Of a stretch of DNA of 64,000 nucleotides, positions 25,301 through 37,300 are shown piece by piece. Source of the stretch: Syngnathus acus (Eukaryota; Chordata; Actinopteri; Syngnathiformes; Syngnathidae). A model generated the notes under the pieces. That model was not told the origin of the DNA, searched no databases, and saw nothing but the letters and a program-made list of their open reading frames with translations. The stretch's first letter is position 1. Each line of letters begins with the position of its first letter. A program made the translations under genes and the position numbers. Location: the NCBI RefSeq assembly GCF_901709675.1, contig NC_051101.1:9506501-9570500 (forward strand), in the 5' to 3' direction.

Positions 25301-28300
25301 CACACTGGAGTGATGCTTCCCAAACACACACAATGATACGCCGCATTTCTAATTATTTGACAGTTTTTTTCATTTGTGATGTGTTGTTTGGTGGTTCGGA
25401 CTCACCCCATCTGCACCGGGCTGACCGTTGACACCCAGAGTACGCAACGGCGAGTGCGTGGACAGACGCTTCTCCCATTCGCTCGGCCTGGATTCCGGCA
25501 GAGATTCCATGAAGTTCCTCTTCAGCTCGCTGATACTGGCGTGATGCCTGAGCAGGTCCTCCTGAGGCTTGTCGAACTCCTACAAAAGGGGAAAGGTGAA
25601 GGGATGATGGGCAGTGGGATGAATGGAGAGAGATGATTCAGAAAGGTCAGCCAGAATAAATAATGGAGGGAAGAAAGAGTGGAGGGATGGAAAAATTGGG
25701 GAAGAAAAAAGATGGGGGGGGATTAATCAGTTTGATTCGTTACGACTCAATAAGCAAAAGCAAAGTTAATGATTCCACTTCGACAAACAGTAAATGTATT
25801 TTGGGTTGGGCGTTTTACATAATTGATCAACAGGTTGAGACTAGGTTGAGGTTTTGTGGTTTGTTCAATTTATGAAAAATCCAAATGCTGCAAATTAATG
25901 GAAGTAAAAACCGCAGTCATGATACAAGTGGCTGAACATCAACTTTATGTTCAACACAAACGAACCAAGCAGCTGAACATTTAGCATCAAGTTGATCTCT
26001 ATGGTGCATAGAGCAACTTCATGTTAAGTGTCCCCAAATGTAAATCCTTGCAATACACAGCCATATGGCATGTAATTATTCTTATTTTCAATTTCTAATC
26101 ACAAATGCTGAATTAGAAGCGTATTAGTAGATTCATTTTAGTCGTAAAACTGCAAAAACAGTTAGTGCATGCGTTTCAAGCAAATGAGATGGCGAAAGCA
26201 TGGCGAGTCAATGCGCTAAAGCATAAAAGGTGGATCCTGAGGATTTTATCAAAATCTCAGCCCAAGTCGGCAAGGTTTGGAGCATACACCACCAATTATT
26301 GTCCTAATTGATTAAAAAGTCAAAAGCCTGACAATTTACACCGTTTCTGCATTAAATAACAAAACAGGTACAATAACAAACAGATGCTAATTCTGATTCC
26401 ACAGCAAAGCATGCTGGTTAACGCCTCCCCTGATTCCCTAAAACTTCACAATATCTTTCTTTAATTACATAATAATCTCTATAAATAAAAAGGAATTATT
26501 GTTCAAAAGCATTGGCTACAAAACAAACTGATGAATAACTAGTTTTGAAATCAGAGACTCGTAAAAACTGTTCAAATGTTTTAAAAAGACTAATGGTAAT
26601 AAAAAGCAATATCTCTATTTTTTTAAAGTGAAGACAATTTGTAATTTTAGTAGTGACAGTGTCGATGCAAACTTGATCTTCGCGGGCCACAAAAAGCAAT
26701 GTGGTGGGCCCCCGGGCCTTGGGTTTGACACAGAGCAGCAAACTCCTGGAATAAGTGGATTGGAGTTGACATAGTATAAGCACATTTGTTTAGTATTCCA
26801 AAAAGCCAACCAGACGTGCTGAACGCTGATGCGAGTTCAAAATCAAGCTTTCATGCAAGCGTGATATGAAACGGCAGCCAGTGCACCAGAGAGCAAGAAA
26901 ACAAAGCGCAAGACGTGACGTCTCCACTGAGGGATACAAACCTCCAACATTAAAAGGCTATGTCTCATATAAATTGAGCCACCCTCAATTTTCTTATCTC
27001 TTCTCTGTGAAAAATGAACAGAACAAAAAAAGGGAGGAGTCAGGGTGTCAGTTTCCTACAAAGTCAGACATGCACGCTATTCACTCAAGTGTTAATTAAA
27101 AACAAAGACGTGAAGCTGTGACATAGCTTGAGGCTATGGCACTTTGGCTAATGATCATTTTTTCTAGTCTGATGTGAAATAAAGAAACAAGCGTGTGTAA
27201 ATCTGGCTTATCATGCACAGTATATCCATGCAAATGCATTCCAGGGATTGCGACAGCATGCGATGAGGATAATAATAACACAAATGTGTGTCCAATCCTG
27301 AAGCAATAATACAATTAGTCCACATGGCTTGCAAGTAATATTTCTTTCATGTTCTAGCAAATAAAATGCCTTGAATATTATACGACCTGGCTACATGGAT
27401 GCATATGAAGAAAATGGAAGTATTATTTTTGGACTGAGCAAATTGTCAGCGGAAATGGAGAAATGACACACACGGCTAAGAATCTGACCTTTCGCAATTG
27501 CACCAATTCTCCGCTCGTCACCTCAGACTGCGAGGAGAGAGGGAGACACGTTAGCATACTTTACCTAGCGCTTGTTGTCTCCGAGGTTGGAGGCTGACAC
27601 TAACCTGAATGTCCCCATTGATGGAAAGTGTCAGTGAGGAGTCATTTCTCTGGTCAGTCCATACTGCTGACTACAGCAGCAAAAGACACAGTTCAGAGAA
27701 AAACCCCTGATTGGTCATTTAGCAAAATATTTTAAAGTCTATTTTTAAGCCATTTTATGACAAATGTTAAGTGGCAGGTTTTCGAACAAAAAAAAAAAAA
27801 AAAAATTGTCAAACAGACAATCATAACTGTAAAAATCAAATGGCTACCTTGTCCTCGATTTTTGATGGTTCGACAACTTCTAAAGTGACCTCGAGCTTCC
27901 TCTCCTCTTTGATTGCAGTCCTGATCGGAGTGGAGGTCTGCGGCTGGTCAAAGGGTGCCATTGGAATTCCGGCCTCGGCCAGAGCAGCTTGGGAGAAGAC
28001 TGGAGCGCTGACGGGACGGGTGCTTCTCTGTGTGGTCGGCACTGAATTAAAAAAAAAAAGGAGCTTGTATTAGAAATCAATATTGAAAATTTGATTATCT
28101 AAAAAAAAATAAAATAAATACCACACACTGCCTCTGTATTTTATTGCAAGCTTCTAAGGAAAGTGCACATGTACGTTACCTTGAATTCTTCCTCAGCAAA
28201 CACAAAATACCACCAAGTAAAAAAAATGACAAGCGCAATATATTTTTTGTTAGGAAGCAAGGAGCTACAAAGCTCAATGTGACTGAGAAGTGAGATTAGA

Positions 28301-31300
28301 AATCTCTTGCAGTCGGGCATCCTTGAGTCAACCTTCATGTTGATTTGATGTTAATAAGCAAAAAAAGCCAAACCACACGTACGGACGTTGGAGAATACCT
28401 GGCTTTCGACGGCTAACGTCAAGTAGAACAAACCAATCATCATGGACATGAGTATATTTGAGAGGCCGTCTTTCTTGCCGGATCTGTTTCTCAAACTGGG
28501 GTCGCTCAACAATAGAAATTCTTGTTTTGCTCTCTGAAGTTCTCTTCCCTGGAACTGCTGCCGGGTATCTGAGCCGTTCGGGGACTAATTTTCATAGAAT
28601 ATCAATTAGCAAAGAAATAACACGGTGGAAAAGCCGAATAGTTGCAATCTACCTGTTTTTTTAGGAGCCACCTCTAGAAGAGTAAACCAATCATCATCCA
28701 TCTTTCTCCCTGTTTGAAGTGGTTGCTCTTTCATCCACTTCTGCTCCACCACAGTAAATCTCGGTAGCGACTTATTTTCTTTAACTGTAAAAGCTTCAGA
28801 TGGAGCTACGGTAGGATACTTTCGGATAGGCTCGGCCGCTATTGTGGAATAAAAAGAGTTAAATCAAGATGCGCTACGAAAGGCCATCTGTTGAACCCAA
28901 AAATAAAATAAAAGCTCGCTTTGTGTGATCAAACCTACCTGGTACTTTTACCGCATTTAAAAACACAAACCAGTCATCATCCATCTCTCGCGGTTGAGGT
29001 TTAATTTCAACTAACTTCACCACCGGCCTCGTTTCTTCTACTCTGGCTTTTTGTTTTATTTCTTTAGCCACGGTCGCAACTTTGACATTCTTAACCATGG
29101 CAACTGACAGAAAAGCAGATTTCAAATTAAACTGTAGGACTGAAATTTCTTTATGAGGACACATTTGGACGAGGATGGATACCTGATGGTACAGGAGCTG
29201 TCTTTTCTAGGATGGTTTGTTTTTGGAACAGTTGAAACCAATCATCTTCTTTTTGAGCTGATGTTGGTACAAGCGGTCTCGTTTCTGAACTTGGTGTCTC
29301 ATCAAACCTGCTGTTCTCACCAATTATCACCGTGTCCCATGTTCTAGTCACAGTGGTTAACACCTCAGCCTCAAAGGGCTTCCTTGTAGCTGGAGTAATT
29401 TCAACAGAGGTGTCTGGCACAGGCAGACAGTCAAAAGAAAAAAAAAAGAGTTTCTCTCAGCCAATCGGAGTTAAAAAAAGATGGTGTCAGTGAACGCAAA
29501 TTTATACCTGGTAGAAATACAACTGCTGGTTCCCGAACGGCATCAAATACCGCAAACCAGTCATCGTCTTTCTCTGGTTGGATTTGAGATGGGCTCATCT
29601 GGTCCAAAGAAACCGGAACCGGTTTCATTTCTATGTCTTTTATTTCAATCACTGGTCCGACATCTGGAGAGATTTTAGCCTCCATTGGTCGGGCAACTAT
29701 TTTAAAAATTAGATTGCTTTAGTTCACTGAAGTGTGTGAAAAGCACAAAAGAGAAAAGTGAGATGTGGTCACCTGGAGGTATAAAAGTCGTTTTTTTCGG
29801 AACAACATCCAGCAGTAAAAACCAGTCGTCATCTCTTTTGATGACTGACGGGAATATTTTCACCTCGGGATACATTTTCTTAGAAGTCTCTTCTACTACA
29901 ACCTCCATTCTTTTTTCAATCACAGCAGAAATTCTATTTTCAGAGTGAGTGTGAATCCACGTCGCTTGACAAAAAAAAAAGAAGGAAGATATGAAATCGG
30001 TGAAGGTGCCGTTGGATTAAGGAAGAGCATGCGGCAAGTCGGCAATACCTGGCGGTACAAATTGCGGTTCTTTGCTGACAACGTCCAGCGGTAAAAACCA
30101 ATCGTCATCTATTTCTCTTCCACCTCGTGACATCTTTGTGACTTCATTCACGCTTAAATCCTCGTTTAGTTTTGTCTCTTCGATGACCACAACATCAACG
30201 GGTTCGTATCTCATATCAACTGTCACGTCTTCTTTAGTCGAAACATCAACAGCAACTACGACAAGAAGATTCAAACTCTCAGATTCGAATACGTTGCAGA
30301 GAAAAATGCCAGCAAAGCCCAACGTAGATGTTTGCTTTAGTAAAGCTGAGAAGCAAGATGAAAGACTTGAGCAATACCTGGTGCTACAAAAGGGTTTTCT
30401 TTGGAAACAACATCCAGCAACACAAACCAGTCATCGTCCCGTTCCTTCACCGACTGTTGTTGGATTTCTCGACGATACGTCGGCGCTTCTTCGCTTATCT
30501 CTGCCTCTTCAATTTGCACCTCCCTAATCTCTTCATCCTTTTCAACCATAGAGACCAAACTTTCTGCTTCCGTCTGGTCTGGTTCCTTCAAGGTAACTGA
30601 TACGAGCAAAATATGTGAGCATAATAAAAAGAAAAAAAAAAAGTGTTCTGCGGGGAACGTCGCAGTACCTGCTTTTACAAATCTGCGGACAGCATCCAGC
30701 AACACAAACCAGTCATCTTCTCTTTCTAGAATAGTCCGTGGTGATGGAATGTCCTCTAGAGGCTGTTCTTCTAGTAAGACCTTTTTATCTGCTGTAATCA
30801 CTGATTTGGAAGTGAAAAACTCACCCTCCTCCGACGTAACGTCTTTCACCGATGTAACTGAACAAGGTGGAAGGAAGAGAAATGAAATGTTTGGAAACTC
30901 ACCAGTGCAAAAATTCATAAATTAGAAAGCAGCAAGTGGTTTTTTTTTTGTATTCAGATAACAGCAAGAAGATTTAAATTGCTGAATCCAGAAAACCGTA
31001 CCGTACCTGACGGTTTGATAACGGGCGTGTACGGTGGACGGTCAAAAAGCACGGACCAAATATCTTTCTCTTTGTCTCGTGAAGATCCATTTTTGTCCTC
31101 AGTAACTTCCTCCTCAGCTCTTTCCACCAATATTTCTATCTTCACTCCAGTCTCACCAGTCTTTTCTGAAATGATCTTCAGAAGTGTATTTTCCACCGCA
31201 TCAAGCCTCTGCGATGTCTGATCCTCAAAAGAAACTGTCTTTGTCCTGACCTCTGTCTGATAAGCTACCTGAGAAGAAGCCTTGTCCTCCACCAGATCTT

Positions 31301-34300
31301 TCCATTCCTCTTCTATCTGACGTACCTTCTCTCTCAGACTATATTCAAACACATGCCCATCTATGCTATTTTTAGCATCGTCGTCATCGTCCAAAAGGCC
31401 TTTTAAAAACACCTCTTTGATTTGCTCCTCTAATTCATCCTTCACGTCGCCCTCATTCGGGTTCATCACGGTCATCACGGAATTTTTCAACACAGTCCGT
31501 GTTATGGCTTTACTTTCTTTCTGTAGTTCCTCATCCTTTAGTAAGGCGACTTCTTGTTCGCCTAATTCTTCTTCAATCACTTCTTGGATCTTATCAGACA
31601 TGACGTCTACTTCTTGGAGTCGCTCTTCTAAATCTTTAACTTTTTTCAGCCTCCTCTCTACGTCTTCCATCTCTTCTAGCTTCTCCACCATAATCATCAT
31701 CTCCTCTAGCCTCTCAATGACTTCCTCCTCTGTCAGCTCTTCTTCCTCACTCATAGTCTCCTCATCCAGGAGCTGGGCTGCATGGAGGAGAAGCAAGGAT
31801 GGAACACCAAATGTGATGCAAATACAAAAGTCGTCAAATCACACGGTGACTCACGCTGAGGTTTATCGACATGCTTATACAAGGAACGGCTGGGGATTGG
31901 ATCAAAGTAGAGGAACCAATCATGATGTCGTTCCTGTGCTTGTTGCGATAGCCTGTCAATAGAACTCATTGATGCCAAGCTGAGCTTAGCTGACAACGTG
32001 AGAAGAAGAAAAAATCATTGACACCAAATAAGCAACAACACAATGGACGCACAACACCTGAAGCAAGCAGCCATTACAAAAGCGCATACCTGGCCTTTCT
32101 ACAAAATCGAAAGATGGAGAAAATGGGAAAGGAGGATCTCGGTCCACCAAGGTAGACCATTCATCTTCTTTTCTCGTCCGGAGCTCTGCATCGGAAGAGA
32201 GATCCCACCACGGCCGACTGCCCGCCTGAATATTCCAGGACTGACTAAACGTCCCTTCAGACTCACCTTTAGCTGTGAAGAGATGTCGTTATGTGATGAC
32301 GTTTCAAGTTACATGAAAAGCGTTTTAAGCGAGGTCTCGGTGAGTCCAGTAAGCAAAGGTTAGTGACGAAGCTCAACGTCGGCCATGTTGTACAGATACC
32401 CAAAAGGGCGGTTCAAAAAGGTCAATGAAGCAGATATGACGAGAGCCAAGTTAAGATGATGAGCACATAGCGCTAAACAAACATCAAGCGGTGACATCTG
32501 AGCAAGCTGAAATTGGCTCGATATTGAGCAGTGACCAAAGATACCCTGCGATCATGCCAGGGCAAGGACAAAGTGGTTTGACATTGACAACCAAGGTTGA
32601 ATCTTTCTTTAAACACGGCAAAGGAACGATGGACTGATACATGAAATGAATATTAGTAAGTGCAATAGATGCAAGGGGGCGGAGCAAAGCGCCACACAAT
32701 TCCAAGTACCTAGAAATTCTAGGGAAGGGTAGGGGTTTTCAGAAACAAGCATCGACGACCAGTCATCAACCTCACACCTGGTCGATGCCGTGATGCTCCA
32801 GAGACTTTTGTCTAAAGGAGCGAAAGAAGAGCAGTTTTCTGTCCGTACCTGTGTTTAATGATGAAATGGTGTAACGTAAAAGTCCGTACCTCCATCTAAA
32901 TTGCGGGAGAGGCGTTTGCTGGCAGAGCGTGTGAAGCGAGGGGCGGGGCGGTCGATCATGGAGCTGGCTTGCCGGGTTTGGGCCTGGGTGCGTCCGCTGT
33001 ACCTGAACTTGGAGCCCAGGACGGGGAAACGACGCGATGAGAGAGGCTCGGTTGTTGTTGCCCTAAAAAAAAAAAAAAAAACACATTTCTTCCATTTGGA
33101 TTTACCAACCAACAGCACTCTACATGATTTGGAATTCCAAAATCGGCAGTGTTGCGTAACTTGGTAAGCGACAACTTTGACCTTAAGAAGGTTCATGCTA
33201 AGGTCAGGACGAGTTCAATGCAGCTGGTCAAATGGACGCGGAGCCAATTTCACGGATTAGGCAGCCGTTAGCCAATTACGCAGAGGACGGACGGACGGGC
33301 ACGTGTCGGGCATGACATTGAAAGTGGGCAAGAAAAAACTGTTGTTACCTGAAGAAGGTGTGATGTTCAACGCAAACTTTCCATAACTTCTTCGAAGCTT
33401 TGTAGTTTGGTAACTTGAAGCCGATTGTGCTTTCGTACTGTTCTTGCTGTGGGAGAAGAAAACAAAACAATTAAGGCAGGGTTCAAAAGTGTTCCATTTG
33501 CTTGATCTCATTTGTCTGCCACACAGCATGAAGCATGACATTTACCCCGGAGCAAGGTCGCATTAGTACATTTCAAATCCCGTGCAGTCAGACAGACTTT
33601 AAAATATTAGGCCTGGAAAAGCTTTAAAAACAAAATAAAAAAAATAAGAAGTACAAAAAGGGAAACCACCCTAAATTAAAATAGTAAATAATTCAGCTGG
33701 ACCAATATGATATAAAGAAAAAAAATTACAGTGTTTTTGTTTTATTTTTTTTACCTCAGACGGCCGGATTTTAATAAAGAAGCTGCTGCGTTTGTAAGAG
33801 ATCTTGAGAACTTTTGGCCAAGGGAAACGGTTGATTCTCAGCTTGTCCTTATAAACCATCAGACCACCGGAGCAAACTCCAAGTGTAATGTCGACACCAT
33901 CGAGATCCTGCAAAAGCACAAACATGGAGGTCACAGTGACTGTAGGCCATTATAAAGTAATGAATTTTTAAACACATGTCCACCAGGGGGCAGACTTTCA
34001 AATGCTATGGGTTCATGGAGTTCAAAGCGTATTTACTGAGAGGAGAGAGGGTGACAGCAATTTAATTTTGTAATTAATGTAATCAACTGGGATAGGCTCC
34101 AGCACGCCCGCGCGACCCTTGTGAGGAAAAGCGCTTCGGAAAATGGATGGATGGATGGATGGATGGATGGATGGATGGATGGATGGATGGATGGATGGAT
34201 GGATGGATGGATGGATGGATGGATGGATGGATGGATGGATGGATGTTACTCATGAACCACATGCACTATCACAAAATAATAGAAGCTATCTGAAACATCT

Positions 34301-37300
34301 GAACAGAATTAAAATATTTGAAAAACTTGAAGATAACTTGGTTCTTGAAATATAGTCAATCTTGACAAAATTATACAAATTAGAAATATGAACGTTACAA
34401 AATGTGCTTTTCAGTCATGTCATATTATTTTACCTTGGCTTGATGAAGGTCCACACCATACATTGAAAGTTTCTTGGCATTTTCCAGGAACAGCATATCA
34501 GCTTGGGCTGGACTCATTGACCTTGCACACAAAGAGCAGATTGGTTCTGACTCGCATCTCGTAAACCAGTCCTGAGCGATTCTTGTTACAATCCATCCCT
34601 TCCTTCCTTCTGGAGGCCTACCTATATGTACGATGCAACTCCATCACCTTTGCCTCCAACTCTTTGCTCTGTCCAGGAGCCAGACTAAGATCTTTAACAT
34701 ACTCAGCTCCGTGGAGTTCCGGGTCATATTCACCCAGCTCTGACTGTGCTGTGTAAGATCCCAGCAAGGACAAGGTGACAAAGGAGCATGGAAGAACCCC
34801 AGTCATGATGTCCTTCCTCAGCTGGAGACACAAATAGTACCTGGAAAAGAGAATCAATTACGTTCCCATTGTCTATATTTGAGGTGGATGGTGATGGTGG
34901 CCGTCTCCAAAAGGTTTACAGTAAACAGGAAGAGGAAATTCACCTTGTGAGGTCTTCGGTAAGTTGTGCCGGGTCAGGTGGATAGAACTTTATGTTGAAA
35001 GTAAAGTTGTAGACAGCACCTGGCACCTGTTTGCGGATTTCCTTGGCGGGTTCCAGCCATGTCTGATGAAGGGAAAGCTGTATTGGCAATAGCTCGCAAT
35101 GTGTTTTGTAATTAATTTGATTTAATTCTAAATTCTTCATGACGAATCAGATAAGATTTGAATTTTGTTTTGGGTTGATTTTTGTGTCAACATTTAGGAC
35201 CCTGTGAAACTTTGAGCTTTGAAATGTATTTTGGTAATTTTCCTTTCCGGATTTTTTAAATCTTGTAATTTTCCTTTCTGGATTTTTTTTTTTTTCAAGA
35301 TTTCACAGAATTAATATATATTTTTTTACATTACAGATAAACACTTACAAACACTTTCTAATATTTTTTGACAAAACACGGATGAGATAAATTCAATTTT
35401 TTAATGTTCAATAATTTCTCACCATAAAATGAGCTATTATACATTGTTGAATTGGCTCATATGCACGCAAATGAAACTATATAAAAAAAGTTTGACCTTG
35501 CTGGTTGGTGTTTCCCAGTGAGCAAGGCCAAAGTAATCCTTCTCCAGCAGATTGAGGTTCTCGCACACTTTACTGATGAGCTCCTGTCCTTTAGCGTGTT
35601 TCTAAATGAGAAGATGCAATCAGAAAGGACAAAGCCAAATACTCGCGAAGATCCCGTAACTCGTTTCCACGACTTACATCGAGCTCACACTCGTACTGAG
35701 TGTCATCCAACAACGTGACTTTGCAATGAATGGTTTTCTGTCGTTTGGAGCCTTTGGCATCGTCACCCTTCTTCTCCGTCTTCTTTTCTTTTGCAGGCTT
35801 TTCCTCCTTGGGCTCTTCATCTGCCTTTGCTTCTTTCTCGTCCACTTCTGCTTCTTCTTCTTTCTCGTCCTCGGGCTCCTCCTTGATTGCGGCTTCTTCC
35901 TTGGGTTCCTCCTGAGCTGGCTGCAAGAGAAGATAGATTGGAAGATTAGAGCTCAGTGAGGTGATCATGAATTGATCTTTGTGGCACTGACCTGCATCTC
36001 TGCGCTGCTGATTGAGTGCTGATCAGGAGCTTGTTCAGTTTCTGGCTCAGTTTTCAGTTCCGGTTCTGGGGCAGCAATTGGTGCTTTGACTTTTTGAGCC
36101 TTTTCTTCTTCTTTTTTTCCCTTTTTCACCTTTTTCTTCCCTTTGTCTTCTTCCTGTTTATCATCTGCCTTTTTCTTTGCCTTCTCCTCTTCTTTCTTTT
36201 TGGGCTCTTTTGATTTTTCCTCTTCTTTCTTTTGGCCCTCTTTTAATTTCTCCTCGTCTTTCTTCTTCGGTGTTTCCTCTTCTTTTGTTTTGCTCTCCGT
36301 CGATGTTTCCTCTTCTTTCTTTTTGGTGTCCTTTGATTTTTCCTCTTTCTTTTTTGTCTCTTTCAATTTTTCCTCCTCCTTCTTTTTGGCCTCTTTCAAT
36401 TTCTCTTCCTCCTTCCTTTTGGCCTCCTTGAGTTTTTCCTCCTCTTTCTTTTTGGCCTCTTTCAATTTTTCCTCCTCTTTCCTTTTAGCCTCCTTCAATT
36501 TTTCCTCTTCTTTCTTTTTTTTCTCCTCCTTTGCTTTTTCCTCCTCCTCCTTCTTTTTGGCCCTTTCCTCCTCCTTCTTCTTGGCTTTTTCTGCCTCCTT
36601 TGCCTTCTCCTCCTCTCTCTTTTTCTCCTTCTCCTCCTCCCTCTTCTTTGCCTTTTCTTCTTCCTCTGCTTTTTTCTTCGCTTTTTCTTCTTCCCTTTTC
36701 TTCACCTTCTCCTCTTTCTCCTTTTTCTTTGCTCCCTTTTTATCAACTTTTTCCTCCTCCTTTTCGGGCTCCGTTTCAGTGCATTTATCTTCGGTCCTCT
36801 TAACTTCTTTTGTTTCCAATTTTTCTTCTTCTATTTCCACAGCGTCCTCTACCTTTGCCTCTTCTTTGGGCTCCTCTATCCTCTCCTCCTCTTTCTTCTC
36901 GTCCTGCTCCTCTTCCTTTTTCTCCTCTGCGGTTTTCACTTTCTCCGCATCCCTCTCCTCAGTTTTCTTCTTGCTTTCTTTCTTTTTCTTCTTGCTACCT
37001 TTCTTCTCAAGTTTCTCCGGCTCAGTCTTCTTTTCCTCCTTTTGCGGTTTCTCTTCGCTCCGTTTGACCTCTTTCGAATCGGGTTCCTCCTCTAGGACAG
37101 CATTCTTCTCCTCAGCTTTCACTTTTTCTTCTTCTTTCTCTTCCTCCGCTTTCCCAGCCTGTTCTTCTTTGTCTTGCTTTTCCTCGCTGGCTTTCTCTGC
37201 CTCAAAGCCTTCTCCTTCTGAGCACTGCGAGCGGCGCTTAAGGAAAGAGGAAAAGAGACGAGAGAGGCCTTTGCCGGCAGAAGTTCTGGTGCGAGGTTTC

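Noticed and set aside
28399-32811. Idea that the DDWF exons are a separate gene rather than part of epb41
   Set aside because: Every exon has the same phase as the flanking epb41 exons, all lie on the same strand, and there is no start codon exon, promoter or terminal stop within the array.
34143-34355. Frame encoding repeated Met-Asp-Gly-Trp
   Set aside because: Translation of the GGAT microsatellite.
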